Assembly: GCF_900104695.1 (NCBI RefSeq)
Contig: NZ_FNSW01000001.1
Location: forward strand, 186,001 to 250,000
Reading direction: 5' to 3'
DNA length: 64,000 bases
Origin: Paenibacillus sp. GP183
GTDB lineage: Bacteria; Bacillota; Bacilli; Paenibacillales; NBRC-103111
Below are positions 1 through 8,091 of this stretch, piece after piece. A program made the translations under genes and the position numbers. Numbering within the stretch: the first letter of the stretch is position 1; the number at the start of each line of letters is the position of its first letter. The notes beneath the pieces were generated by a model. It had not been told where the DNA came from. It worked only from the letters and a program-made list of their open reading frames with translations, and did not search any database.

Positions 1-828
1 AATGGGTGGAGAGTCGCCCTGTCTGCAGCTATCGGCGCTTCTTATGTGATTATGATGCTGTTTCCGGCACTTTCGCTTTTTTTTACATTTGCCGTAAAGT
101 GTTTATTTCTACTCATCATGATTCTGGTTGCATTCGGTTTTGGAGGCTTACCGCATTTTTTGCGCAATGCGGGTACTTTTCTACTCATTAATTTCGCTGT
201 GGCCGGTGGAATGTTCGGAATTCATTATTTCCTTCAATCGTCCGGGGAAGTGATCAACGGCATTCTGTTCACCCATTCCGGGGGACTGGCCTTCCGGGTT
301 CAGATCGGTTTGGTGACGATCCTCGTGCTTGCTGTCGTGATGATCGGATGGTTCCAAACTATTTTTTCAAGCACGAAAAGAAGAAACGATTTTGTCGCGA
401 TTTTGGCCGAGGTCCATATTCATATCGATCAATTTACTTCCACTTGTACAGGCATGATTGATACGGGAAATCATCTTTATGACCCGCTCACCCGAACGCC
501 TGTCATGGTCCTCGAGGTATCGGAATGGAAAAATATGCTGCCTGAGGCGTGGATCGAACAGATTCGTTCATCGAATGTGGATCAAATCTTTACAAGTGTT
601 GGAATGGAGTCATTTGTGTGGCAGGATCGAATGCGCCTCGTCCCCTACAAGGGTGTAAATCACGGAACAGCATTTATGCTGGCTGTCAAACCGGATAAAG
701 TGGTAATAGAGTATCAAGGACAAAGATTTGAATCCGCCAAAGTGCTGATTGGCTTACAAGGCGGAGCCCTTTGCAGCGATGGTTCCTATCACGCTATCAT
801 ACATCCCTCATTAATCGCTGCCGGATAA
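1..828 (+). CDS. spoIIGA: SpoIIGA, pro-sigma-E processing protease (5' end cut by window)
   Basis: The reading frame is open from base 1, so the N-terminus lies outside the window; the internal ATG at 46 is not the true start. The visible 275 codons begin in the membrane-spanning half, with several hydrophobic helices up to about base 360. They continue into a soluble half carrying the aspartic-protease signature MIDTGNHLYDPLTRTPV near bases 454-505. In the family this membrane protease removes the pro-sequence of sigma-E in the mother cell after a signal from the forespore. Its substrate sigE follows 48 bp downstream, as in Bacillus. Identification is firm; only the start is missing. Confidence 0.95.
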   Translation, partial: NGWRVALSAAIGASYVIMMLFPALSLFFTFAVKCLFLLIMILVAFGFGGLPHFLRNAGTFLLINFAVAGGMFGIHYFLQSSGEVINGILFTHSGGLAFRVQIGLVTILVLAVVMIGWFQTIFSSTKRRNDFVAILAEVHIHIDQFTSTCTGMIDTGNHLYDPLTRTPVMVLEVSEWKNMLPEAWIEQIRSSNVDQIFTSVGMESFVWQDRMRLVPYKGVNHGTAFMLAVKPDKVVIEYQGQRFESAKVLIGLQGGALCSDGSYHAIIHPSLIAAG

Positions 829-876
829 ACAGGAAATTAGAAGGAAATATAGTAATGCCTTAGGAGGAAAGTATAG

Positions 877-1599
877 ATGATGGTGAAGTGGAAAATGCAG
901 CTGCAGCTTACGTACTACCGGATCTTGTTGTTTTTAGGCCTTCGGGGCGAGGAAATCTATTACATAGGTGGCAGTGAAGCGCTTCCGCCTCCCCTTACAC
1001 GAGAAGAAGAGGAATTCCTGCTGGGAAAACTATCGTCAGGGGACGCGGCCATTCGAGCGATGCTCATTGAACGCAACCTCCGGCTGGTTGTATATATAGC
1101 GAGAAAATTCGAGAATACCGGAATCAATATCGAGGATCTGGTTTCAATTGGAGCCATCGGATTAATTAAAGCAGTCAACACCTTCGATCCGGAGAAAAAG
1201 ATTAAGCTCGCCACTTATGCATCACGTTGTATCGAGAATGAGATTCTCATGTACTTGAGAAGAAACAGTAAGATTCGCACGGAGGTTTCGTTCGATGAGC
1301 CGCTGAATATTGATTGGGACGGCAATGAGCTGCTGCTGTCCGATGTCCTCGGTACCGAGAATGATACGATCTATCGCAATATCGAAGAGCAGGTTGACCG
1401 CAAGCTTCTGCATAAAGCGCTGGATAAGCTCTCGGATCGGGAGCGAGTGATCATGGAGCTTCGCTTTGGGCTTCAGGACGGTGAGGAGAAGACACAGAAG
1501 GATGTCGCTGATATGCTCGGTATTTCCCAATCCTACATTTCAAGGTTGGAAAAAAGAATTATCAAGCGCTTGCGCAAGGAGTTTAACAAGATGGTGTAA
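877..1599 (+). CDS. sigE: RNA polymerase sporulation sigma factor sigma-E (pro-form)
   Basis: 240 residues, the usual length for sigma-E. It starts at ATG 877 after an AGGAGGAAAG ribosome site. The first ~30 residues are a basic, hydrophobic pro-sequence that ends just before [19 protein letters not shown], the conserved region where SpoIIGA cuts. Region 2 ([17 protein letters not shown], then [15 protein letters not shown]) and region 4 with a C-terminal helix-turn-helix ([20 protein letters not shown]) are intact. It directs early mother-cell transcription in sporulation. Transcription with spoIIGA is likely given the 48 bp gap. Confidence 0.98.
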   Translation: MMVKWKMQLQLTYYRILLFLGLRGEEIYYIGGSEALPPPLTREEEEFLLGKLSSGDAAIRAMLIERNLRLVVYIARKFENTGINIEDLVSIGAIGLIKAVNTFDPEKKIKLATYASRCIENEILMYLRRNSKIRTEVSFDEPLNIDWDGNELLLSDVLGTENDTIYRNIEEQVDRKLLHKALDKLSDRERVIMELRFGLQDGEEKTQKDVADMLGISQSYISRLEKRIIKRLRKEFNKMV

Positions 1600-1699
1600 A
1601 ATTTTTTTTTGCTCGTCTGAGATTCAAACTTCATCAGCAAACATAGGTGAGAGCAAGTGCAAACCCTTTTGTCAAGTGGGTTTCGGGCTTCTGATGCAC

Positions 1700-1727
1700 G
1701 CATAAAAACAACGACCTCGGAGATAAT
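1700..1727 (+). promoter_or_regulatory. Candidate forespore (sigma-F/G-type) promoter of sigG
   Basis: GCATA at 1700-1704 and GGAGATAAT at 1719-1727 are separated by 14 bp and sit 35 bp before the sigG start. They resemble the -35 (GYATA) and -10 (GGnnAnAnT) elements read by sigma-F and sigma-G. In Bacillus sigG is transcribed by sigma-F and then by itself, so the location fits. The call is motif matching only. Confidence 0.45.
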
Positions 1728-1762
1728 TAACATTAATGTTTCTCCTTGGGAGGTAAATCACG

Positions 1763-2545
1763 ATGACCCGGAATAAAGTCGAAATATGTGGTGTTGATAC
1801 CGCCAAGCTACCTGTCCTTACAAATGTGGAAATGCGAGAACTATTCACTGCACTGCAAACGAAGCATGATCGATCCGCAAGAGAGAAGCTGGTCAATGGC
1901 AATCTAAGGCTGGTTTTGAGCGTGATTCAGCGTTTTAATAATCGAGGAGAGTTCGTCGATGATCTATTTCAAGTAGGGTGTATCGGGCTGATGAAGGCCA
2001 TAGATAATTTTGATCTGGGACAGAATGTGAAGTTTTCGACTTATGCAGTGCCCATGATCATTGGAGAAATTCGCCGTTATCTGCGGGATAACAATCCGAT
2101 TCGAGTGTCAAGATCATTGCGTGATATTGCTTACAAGGCACTGCAGGTCAGGGATGCCCTAACCAACCAGAATTCCAGGGAGCCTACGATCTACGAAATA
2201 TCTGAAGCGTTGGGCGTGCCTAAAGAAGATGTAGTATTCGCACTGGATGCTATACAGGATCCGGTTTCCTTATTTGAACCGATCTATCACGACGGCGGCG
2301 ACCCGATATATGTGATGGATCAAATCAGTGATGAACGCAATAAGGATATGTCATGGATTGAAGGAATTGCACTTCGTGAAGGGATGCAAAAGCTGAATCC
2401 GAGGGAAAAAATGATCTTATCCATGCGCTTTTTTGACGGTAAAACCCAGATGGAGGTAGCCGATGAAATTGGCATTTCCCAAGCCCAGGTTTCAAGGCTG
2501 GAAAAGTCGGCGATCTCCCAAATGCAAAAGCATGTAAAATCATAA
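1763..2545 (+). CDS. sigG: RNA polymerase sporulation sigma factor sigma-G
   Basis: 260 residues, typical for sigma-G. ATG 1763 follows the ribosome site TTGGGAGGT. The N-terminus carries the conserved VEICGVDTAKLPVL motif that distinguishes sigma-G from sigma-F. Regions 2 (NGNLRLVLSVIQRF, DDLFQVGCIGLMKAID), 3 and 4 (MEVADEIGISQAQVSRLEKS) are complete. It drives late forespore genes. It is separated from sigE by 163 bp that hold a candidate forespore promoter, so it can be expressed apart from spoIIGA-sigE. Confidence 0.98.
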   Translation: MTRNKVEICGVDTAKLPVLTNVEMRELFTALQTKHDRSAREKLVNGNLRLVLSVIQRFNNRGEFVDDLFQVGCIGLMKAIDNFDLGQNVKFSTYAVPMIIGEIRRYLRDNNPIRVSRSLRDIAYKALQVRDALTNQNSREPTIYEISEALGVPKEDVVFALDAIQDPVSLFEPIYHDGGDPIYVMDQISDERNKDMSWIEGIALREGMQKLNPREKMILSMRFFDGKTQMEVADEIGISQAQVSRLEKSAISQMQKHVKS

Positions 2546-2553
2546 CATCCCCA

Positions 2554-2596
2554 GGACCTGAAGGCTTATCGATTAAGCCGATTGGTCTTTTTTTTT
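2554..2596 (+). terminator. Intrinsic terminator after sigG
   Basis: Nested hairpin downstream of the sigG stop: outer GACC/GGTC and inner GGCTTA/TAAGCC arms, followed by a run of nine T. It closes the spoIIGA-sigE-sigG unit. Confidence 0.85.
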
Positions 2597-2678
2597 GTGT
2601 CGGGACATTTTACCTTTAGCCCACATATACTAGTACCAAGCATTCAAAAATCCATTAGAGATTCGTGGTGAGCGCATC

Positions 2679-2975
2679 GTGAAAATATCCGATTTTCAAA
2701 CTAAGGACGTCATCAATATTGTGGATGGCAAAAAGCTCGGCCAAGTCAGCGATCTGGAGCTGGATTTACATCATGGCCGCATCGAATCCATCGTTGTTCC
2801 CAATCAAAGCCGCTTCTTTGGCATGTTTGGCGGGAATACAGAAGTCATCATCCCCTGGAAAAATATTGTAAAAATCGGCCTGGATGTTGTGCTTGTCAAG
2901 CTCGAAGACTCTCGTGGATATAGGCCTATTGACGACAATGAGCCCATTTATGAAGGCAACCGAAATTACCGTTAA
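2679..2975 (+). CDS. ylmC: YlmC/YmxH-family PRC-barrel protein
   Basis: 98 residues, starting at GTG 2679 behind a weak GTGGTGAG site. The N-terminal half reads MKISDFQTKDVINIVDGKKL with a following GQVSDLELDLHHGRIESIVV stretch, the pattern of the PRC-barrel YlmC/YmxH family found beside sigG in spore formers. The function is not established; many members are annotated as sporulation-associated. The C-terminus, rich in charged and polar residues, ends NEPIYEGNRNYR. It lies between sigG and the ylm division cluster. Confidence 0.85.
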   Translation: MKISDFQTKDVINIVDGKKLGQVSDLELDLHHGRIESIVVPNQSRFFGMFGGNTEVIIPWKNIVKIGLDVVLVKLEDSRGYRPIDDNEPIYEGNRNYR

Positions 2976-3041
2976 GAGCATAACTCGTGCAGAACAGCCA
3001 TTTATGATAAATTAAAGAAGTAAACGTCAGGGGGTACAAGC

Positions 3042-3923
3042 ATGGAACCATTCCAAGAAGTGACGAGTGAACAGGACGGGCAGCCGGTCCTTTTTTATAT
3101 AGAAAGTTGGATGAACTCCTTTCCCAATTTGACGGCAGGGTTTACATCCAGGCTTGGCGGGGTGAGTGAGAAGCCTTTTGCGAGTTTCAATTGCGGACTT
3201 CATGTCAATGATCTCAGTGACCTCGTAGTAACCAATAGGCAGCGTTTGGCTGAGACTTTGGAGATGCCATTCGATGCTTTCACTTATGCGGAGCAGGTGC
3301 ATGGCAATGAAATAGCCGTCATAACGAGAGAGGATCAAGGGAAAGGACGAGCCTCACGAGCCGATGCGATCCAATCCAGGGACGGGTTTGTGACGAATGA
3401 AAAGGAGCTTGTGCTCTGTGCGCTGTTTGCAGATTGCGTTCCACTTTTTTTTTACGACCCGGTATTGGAAGTTGCGGGATTGGCTCATGCAGGCTGGAAA
3501 GGGACCGTGCTTGATGTTGCTGGAAAAACCGTTCAAGCGATGATGGTACAGTTTGGAAGCAAACCGGAGCATATCCGCGCAGCGATTGGACCCTCCATTG
3601 GCATATGCTGTTACGAAGTGGATGAAAAGGTTGCAGAGCCGGTTGAGAAGGTTCTCACAGATATGAACGCTGCTCCGGAGATTAAGCAAAAAGTGCTGCA
3701 GGCCAAAGAAAATCAGAAATATATGCTGAATCTGCAGGAATTAAACCGAAACTTTATAGTAAAAGCAGGAATTTTGTCATCCAACATCGAAGTTACTGAG
3801 TTATGTACAAGTTGTCGTACTGATCTTTTTTTCTCGCATCGGCGAGAAAATGGGACCACGGGCAGGATGGCAGGCTGGATAGCGATGCGCCGAAACTTGC
3901 AAAATAAGCAGAACGAAAGCTGA
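3042..3923 (+). CDS. pgeF: YlmD/PgeF-family multicopper polyphenol oxidoreductase-fold protein (purine nucleoside phosphorylase)
   Basis: 293 residues, starting at ATG 3042 after CAGGGGG. Family metal-binding features are visible: EQVHGNE with its histidine near residue 88, the LFADCVPLFFYDP cysteine motif, HAGWKGTVLDVAGKTV, and IGPSIGICCYEV. The C-terminus has CTSCRTDLFFSHRRENGTTGRMAG. Members act on purine nucleosides or edit the UDP-MurNAc peptide in other bacteria. Which activity applies here cannot be told from sequence. It is 20 bp upstream of ylmE and probably cotranscribed with it. Confidence 0.92.
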   Translation: MEPFQEVTSEQDGQPVLFYIESWMNSFPNLTAGFTSRLGGVSEKPFASFNCGLHVNDLSDLVVTNRQRLAETLEMPFDAFTYAEQVHGNEIAVITREDQGKGRASRADAIQSRDGFVTNEKELVLCALFADCVPLFFYDPVLEVAGLAHAGWKGTVLDVAGKTVQAMMVQFGSKPEHIRAAIGPSIGICCYEVDEKVAEPVEKVLTDMNAAPEIKQKVLQAKENQKYMLNLQELNRNFIVKAGILSSNIEVTELCTSCRTDLFFSHRRENGTTGRMAGWIAMRRNLQNKQNES

Positions 3924-3943
3924 ATAGAGGTGGCAGATCAGCT

Positions 3944-4633
3944 GTGAGTTTACGAGATAGAATCGATGCAGTAGAGGTAAGAGTTGCTGAAGCCTGCAAA
4001 CGATCCGGACGTGATCGAGACGAAATTAAAATCATCGCAGTCACCAAATATGTATCTCTGGAAACCGCCCGTGCTGCGCTCGATGAAGGACTCCATCATA
4101 TTGGCGAAAATCGCTGGCAGGATGTGAAGCCCAAATGGGAGGCACTGCATGAGCGCGGTATCTGGCACTTTATCGGTCACCTGCAAACGAACAAAGTAAA
4201 GGATATTATAGGGAAGTTTGCTTATATTCATTCTTTGGATCGATTGTCTTTGGCCAAAGAGCTGCAAAAGCAAGCGGCCGCTTTGAATATGAAAGTAAAC
4301 TGCTTGATCCAGGTAAATGTTTCCGGTGAGGATACCAAATTTGGCCTGGCTCCGGAACAGTTAATTGCTTTTGCCCAGGAAATCAAGATGCTTGAAAATC
4401 TGCAAATTGTCGGCTTGATGACAATGGCTCCTTACGAAATGGCTGCTGAAGCCACTCGGCCGGTTTTTAGGACTTTACGAGAATTAAGGGACAAGCTCAA
4501 TGAACTGGCTGTTCTCCCATATAGGATTGAGCATTTATCCATGGGGATGTCAAATGATTTTGAGATTGCGATTGAGGAAGGTGCGACCTGGGTTAGACTG
4601 GGTTCGGTATTGGTTGGAAAAGATGAGGCTTAG
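3944..4633 (+). CDS. ylmE: YggS-family pyridoxal-5'-phosphate homeostasis protein
   Basis: 229 residues from GTG 3944, with an AGAGGTGG site. It is a single alanine-racemase-like barrel. The PLP lysine lies in IIAVTKYVSLETA near residue 36. HHIGENRWQDVKPKWEAL, WHFIGHLQTNKVK and LSMGMSNDFEIAIEEGATWVRLGS are the family blocks. These proteins bind PLP and balance its pools rather than catalysing a known reaction. The place between pgeF and sepF matches the ylmDE-sepF order of Bacillus. Confidence 0.95.
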   Translation: MSLRDRIDAVEVRVAEACKRSGRDRDEIKIIAVTKYVSLETARAALDEGLHHIGENRWQDVKPKWEALHERGIWHFIGHLQTNKVKDIIGKFAYIHSLDRLSLAKELQKQAAALNMKVNCLIQVNVSGEDTKFGLAPEQLIAFAQEIKMLENLQIVGLMTMAPYEMAAEATRPVFRTLRELRDKLNELAVLPYRIEHLSMGMSNDFEIAIEEGATWVRLGSVLVGKDEA

Positions 4634-4676
4634 GCTTAAATAAAGCTTATTTGTGGAAAGCTTAGGAGGATGCGAC

Positions 4677-5099
4677 ATGGGAGTTATGAATAAGTTCATG
4701 AATTTTCTGGGGCTGCAAGAGGAAGAAGAAGTGATTCATCGCGAGAGAGTGATTGAAGAGCATGAAGAAGTCGAAACCAATCCTTATGAGCAACGTAATA
4801 AAAATAAGGCCAATGTCGTCAGCATCCACTCTCAAAAAAGCTCCAAGGTGGTATTAAGCGAACCCCGATCTTATGATGAGACTCAGGAGATTGCCGATCA
4901 CTTGCGTTCCCGCCGAGCTGTTGTCGTTAACCTGCAGCGTGTTCGTCCAGAAACCGGCGTCCGCATTGTGGATTTTTTAAGCGGAACCGTATATGCTTTG
5001 AATGGATATATTTCCAAGCTTGGTCCGAATATCTACCTGTGTACTCCCGATTCCGTTGATATTCACGGGCACATCTCCGAAATGATGGACGAGGAATAG
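4677..5099 (+). CDS. sepF: Cell division protein SepF
   Basis: I take ATG 4677, which follows the strong site TTAGGAGGATGCGAC, giving 140 residues; an upstream in-frame start at 4653 lacks a site. The N-terminus [13 protein letters not shown] is a short amphipathic membrane anchor. A charged linker follows, then the conserved SepF core ([49 protein letters not shown]). SepF polymerises, binds FtsZ and tethers the division ring to the membrane. Confidence 0.96.
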   Translation: MGVMNKFMNFLGLQEEEEVIHRERVIEEHEEVETNPYEQRNKNKANVVSIHSQKSSKVVLSEPRSYDETQEIADHLRSRRAVVVNLQRVRPETGVRIVDFLSGTVYALNGYISKLGPNIYLCTPDSVDIHGHISEMMDEE

Positions 5100-5138
5100 A
5101 CACATGTTGAACATGAACAATTGAGGTGATCTTGCCAA

Positions 5139-5417
5139 GTGGTGCTTAATTACTTATTAACTGCTATCGATTTATTGTCAAAGGTTTACTATTGCATGAT
5201 TATTGCTTACATCTTGCTTTCATGGTTTCCCAATGCGCGTGAAAGCTTTATCGGCCAGCTGCTTGCCAAGCTGGTTGAACCTTACTTGGCACCTTTCCGC
5301 CGATTTATTCCCTCATTCGGAATAATTGACCTGTCACCGGTTGTTGCATTAATCGCTCTTAATTTCGTGAAAACAGGGTTAATAGCTGTAATCTTATTTA
5401 TAGCTAACAGGCTCTGA
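5139..5417 (+). CDS. ylmG: YlmG/YggT-family membrane protein
   Basis: 92 residues with two long hydrophobic segments (about residues 3-25 and 62-88). They flank the family motif LLSWFPNARESFIGQLLAKLVEPYLAPFRRFIPSFGIIDLSP, split here by a few charged residues. The start is GTG 5139 (GTG 5142 is an alternative) after GAGGTGA. Family members influence nucleoid and division organisation; the mechanism is unknown. The stop codon overlaps the ATG of ylmH by one base, which indicates translational coupling. Confidence 0.9.
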   Translation: MVLNYLLTAIDLLSKVYYCMIIAYILLSWFPNARESFIGQLLAKLVEPYLAPFRRFIPSFGIIDLSPVVALIALNFVKTGLIAVILFIANRL

Positions 5418-6199
5418 TGCAGAAGGAACTCTACGCTCACTTTCATCCGGATGAGCATCATTTTGTCGATAAAGCCAGTGAATGGGTGGAGCGTGCTGCC
5501 CATCAGCATGCTGTGAAGCTTACGGATTTTCTGGATCCCAGACAGGCTTTTATTTTGAATACACTTGTGAACCGTGAACCCAATGTGAATTGCAGGCTGG
5601 ATGGCGGATATGCCGAAGCGGAGCGAAAGCGTGCGTTCATTGCACCGGATTACCGTCCATTGGATGGTGAAGACATGGGAATCCGCGTCCTGTCCGTCAG
5701 CTCGGGAGACGGTAAGTTTCTGACACTTGAACATGGAGATTACATGGGCGCCATTCTTGGACTCGGGATGAAACGAGACAAGGTTGGCGATATTCATGTT
5801 TTGGAGGGCGGCTGCCATTGTCTGGTTTCTGAGGATGCAGCCGACTATTTGCATTTGAATTTATCTCAGGTCCATCGAGTCCACGTACAGACAGAGCTGC
5901 TGCCGCTGGAACGATTGGAAGTCAGTCGCGTCAAATTGGACGAGCTTCAACTTTCCGTAGCGTCTATGCGGCTGGATGGGATTGTGAGTGATGTATTCCG
6001 GCTTAGCCGGGCCAAAGTCCTTGTACCGATTCAAGCCGGCAAATGCCGCGTAAATTGGAAGCCTGAGGCGGATCCCGGAAAGCAGCTCAAAGAGGGAGAT
6101 TTGATCACTTTGCAGGGTTTTGGGCGCTTTAAGGTGCTTGCGGTTGAAGGTACTACCAAAACCGGAAGAATGCGTGTAAAAATAGGCAAGTATGCCTAA
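5417..6199 (+). CDS. ylmH: YlmH, S4-domain RNA-binding protein
   Basis: 260 residues, starting at an ATG that shares its A with the ylmG stop. The N-terminal domain contains FLDPRQAFILNTLVNREPNV and the region around GGYAEAERKRAFIAP. A C-terminal S4 RNA-binding domain is visible as LRLDGIVSDVFRLSRAKVLVPIQAGKCRVNWK, then EGDLITLQGFGRFKV. In Bacillus the homologue binds ribosomes and rescues stalled translation. The chromosomal place between ylmG and divIVA is conserved. Confidence 0.95.
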   Translation: MQKELYAHFHPDEHHFVDKASEWVERAAHQHAVKLTDFLDPRQAFILNTLVNREPNVNCRLDGGYAEAERKRAFIAPDYRPLDGEDMGIRVLSVSSGDGKFLTLEHGDYMGAILGLGMKRDKVGDIHVLEGGCHCLVSEDAADYLHLNLSQVHRVHVQTELLPLERLEVSRVKLDELQLSVASMRLDGIVSDVFRLSRAKVLVPIQAGKCRVNWKPEADPGKQLKEGDLITLQGFGRFKVLAVEGTTKTGRMRVKIGKYA

Positions 6200-6273
6200 T
6201 CATGAAATTTTGCATGAAGAATGAAGGAATTTCTGGTTTGCTGTCGAACTCAACATAACAGAGAACTGAATGC

Positions 6274-6293
6274 AGGGTCCAGACTTTCGGACC
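6274..6293 (+). other. Small hairpin in the ylmH-divIVA intergenic region
   Basis: GGTCC and GGACC arms around a short loop, without a following T-run. The 155 bp gap between ylmH and divIVA holds this hairpin and no convincing promoter. Confidence 0.35.
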
Positions 6294-6354
6294 GACCGCT
6301 TTCAGCATAAATAGCGGGTTACCGTAGATTGAACCATATTCAGGAGGTGCACCA

Positions 6355-6840
6355 ATGGCATTAACACCACTCGATATACATAACAAGGAGTTTTCCAGAT
6401 CTTTTCGGGGCTACAACGAAGATGAAGTGAACGAATTTTTGGATCAAATCATTAAAGATTACGAGGCCCAAATTCGGGAGAACAAAGAGCTTCAAACTCA
6501 GATCCAATCGATACAGGAACGCCTGAGCCATTTTTCCAACATTGAGGAAACGCTCAGTAAAACGATCATCGTCGCTCAGGAAGCTGCGGATGAAGTGAAG
6601 AATAACTCGAAAAAAGAATCCCAGCTAATATTGAAGGAAGCTGAAAAGAACGCTGATCGCATCATCAACGAAGCCCTGACCCGCTCGCGTAAAATTGCCA
6701 TGGAAATCGACGAATTGAAGAAGCAAGCCACCGTGTATCGCACCCGATTCCGCACCTTGCTGGAGGCTCAGCTGGAAATACTCAACAACGAGAGCTGGAA
6801 AACGATGCAGTTGGAAGTTATTGTTGAAGACACCCCCTAA
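6355..6840 (+). CDS. divIVA: Septum/pole-site placement protein DivIVA
   Basis: 161 residues from ATG 6355 behind CAGGAGGTG. The N-terminal membrane-binding motif is LTPLDIHNKEFSRSFRGYNE with the conserved Phe and Arg. The rest is a heptad-rich coiled coil of about 110 residues. DivIVA recognises negatively curved membrane at septa and poles. The last codons (D-T-P-stop) fall inside the start of a repeated element that begins at base 6833, so the extreme C-terminus may have been altered by that element. Confidence 0.96.
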   Translation: MALTPLDIHNKEFSRSFRGYNEDEVNEFLDQIIKDYEAQIRENKELQTQIQSIQERLSHFSNIEETLSKTIIVAQEAADEVKNNSKKESQLILKEAEKNADRIINEALTRSRKIAMEIDELKKQATVYRTRFRTLLEAQLEILNNESWKTMQLEVIVEDTP

Positions 6841-7139
6841 GTCCCCCTAGAAGGGGGATTCCAAGGGTAACACCCCCTGGACGACTATTAAGGCTTGGGG
6901 AATGAGCTGGGCTTTTGTGCGTCTGCAGAGTACGGTTGCAAGGAGCGCTTTACGTCAAAGGGAATGTGCGTTGCTGAGGCAACCCCCATTCCCTTTGACA
7001 CGCTTAACGGTAGAGCAGGTCAAGAGACAACCGCGCTGCGGTGTGCTAGCCAAGGGTAACCCGCCTTAGTGGGAGAGAGGGCGTCGCCTTGGATGACGCC
7101 CGCGGCAAGAGCAGGTCAAGAGACAACCGCTCTAAAGTG
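6833..7139 (+). repeat. Hairpin-rich repeat element, copy A
   Basis: About 307 bp. It starts CCCCCTAAGTCCCCCT and is followed by a block beginning AAGGGGGATTCCAAGGG, then CCCCCTGGACGACTATTAA. Hairpins seen in order: GTCAAAGGGAATG with its complement ending near 7000; ACCGC/GCGGT near 7031; GGGCGTC/GACGCCC near 7080-7100. GAGCAGGTCAAGAGACAACCG occurs twice in this copy. The same order of blocks recurs at 7490-7823. I see no protein-coding signal. Confidence 0.75.
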
Positions 7140-7159
7140 TACAATTCAAGTGATGCTTA

Positions 7160-7188
7160 TTGACTATAGAGAGTGAATTCGGTATACT
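7160..7188 (+). promoter_or_regulatory. Sigma-A promoter of the ileS T-box leader
   Basis: TTGACT at 7160-7165, a 17 bp spacer, and TATACT at 7183-7188: close to consensus with ideal spacing. It lies about 20 bp upstream of the leader stem I. Confidence 0.88.
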
Positions 7189-7204
7189 CCTGTTAAATGA
7201 AAAC

Positions 7205-7485
7205 ACATGAAAGCGATGACTGGAACAAGTAAGCCGTGAAAAGCAGTGTCAGCGAGTTAGGGATTTGGTGTGAGCCTAGCCTCTGCAGCGTGTCTTATAT
7301 CCCCCAGGAGCATCTCTTGAAGCAATAGTAGAGAGTATCGGGCCATGCCGTTATCCATGATCGAGTGAAGAAGCAACTCATTCGTGCACGCAGTAAGTGC
7401 ATGTCTTTGAGCATGATGCTTCTTAACGAGGGTGGTACCGCGAGCAGAACTTCTCGTCCCTTTTGGGGATGGGGAGTTTTTTTGT
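7205..7485 (+). promoter_or_regulatory. T-box riboswitch (tRNA-Ile responsive) for ileS
   Basis: The T-box sequence AACGAGGGTGGTACCGCG lies at 7425-7442. It is followed by a terminator hairpin (CTCGTCCC with GGGGATGGGGAG) and a seven-T run ending near 7484. Upstream, stem I spans roughly 7210-7330 and contains an AGTA-like motif and GCGAGTTAGGGATTTGGTG. The candidate specifier codon is ATC (Ile) at 7312-7314, in the sequence context GCATCTCTTGAAG. By family knowledge, uncharged tRNA-Ile pairs with the specifier and the T-box to prevent termination. The gene controlled is ileS, but about 600 bp lie between the terminator and the ileS start. Confidence 0.93.
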
Positions 7486-7489
7486 TTGA

Positions 7490-7823
7490 CCCCCCTAAAA
7501 GGGGGATTCCAAGGGTAACGCCCCCTGGACGACTATTAATGATGCTGGGGAATGAGTTTGGCTCGATGCTTTGTTGAGGAATACGGGTGCAAGGAGCGCT
7601 TTGCGTCCGTGTAAATGTGCCTTGCCAATTGGCAAAGTCACACGCACCCGGACACGCTAGACTGCAGAGCAGGTCAAGGGATAACCGCGCTTCGGTGTGC
7701 AAGCCAAGGGGTGAAACCACCTTGGCAGGAAAGGGCGTCGCAAAGCGTGACACCCGCGGCAAGAGCAGGTCAAGAGATAACCGCGCTGCGGTGTTCGAGC
7801 CAAGGGGTGAAACCCACCTTGGC
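7490..7823 (+). repeat. Hairpin-rich repeat element, copy B
   Basis: A second copy of the 6833 element, placed directly after the T-box terminator. It shares the opening CCCCCTAAAAGGGGGATTCC block, CCCCCTGGACGACTATTAA, GCAAGGAGCGCTTT, and two GAGCAGGTCAAG units. Hairpin arms are kept although their sequence has changed: GTCCG/CGGAC replaces the longer GTCAAAGGG pair of copy A, and GCCAAGG/CCTTGGC is well formed here. Short ORFs through it on both strands have no ribosome site and no family resemblance. Confidence 0.75.
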
Positions 7824-7875
7824 AAAACCGGTCATCACGCAGTTGGACGACCGAAAGTGCTCGATCGTTAAGCGT

Positions 7876-7919
7876 GTTTACTAAAGTTTGTTTGCTAAAG
7901 CAAACAAACTTTAGTAAAC
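7876..7919. repeat. Perfect inverted repeat, 20 bp arms, 4 nt loop
   Basis: Left arm 7876-7895, loop TAAA, right arm 7900-7919, with no mismatch. There is no T-run after it, so it is not a standard intrinsic terminator. It lies between repeat copy B and ileS. Confidence 0.9.
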
Positions 7920-7988
7920 GGCAAGCGCTTCTCGCACCCATGTCCTGCAGATACACATAGCCCTGCTCCTTCCCCAATGCATTTAAGC

Positions 7989-8050
7989 GGGGGTCCAGGG
8001 GGCGGCCAGCCCCATGGAGTCCCCCTTGGCGAAGGGGGATTTAGGGGGAT
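7989..8050 (-). repeat. Inverted partial copy of the repeat element end
   Basis: Read on the minus strand this gives CCCCCTAAATCCCCCTT, then a CCAAGGGGGACTCC block, then CCCCCTGGAC: the same order as the start of copies A and B. It ends about 40 bp before ileS. With 6833 it forms an imperfect inverted pair bracketing the whole ileS leader region. Confidence 0.6.
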
Positions 8051-8091
8051 CGACAATTATTTATTTCAATAAAAGTGGGAGTTGACCATAC

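Noticed and set aside
46-828. ATG at 46 as the spoIIGA start
   Set aside because: The frame is open back to base 1 and continues the expected membrane part of SpoIIGA; the true start lies outside.
7295-7884. Open frames of 70-176 codons on both strands through the repeat copies
   Set aside because: They lie in the hairpin-rich repeats and T-box, have no ribosome site or family resemblance, and mirror the repeats on both strands.
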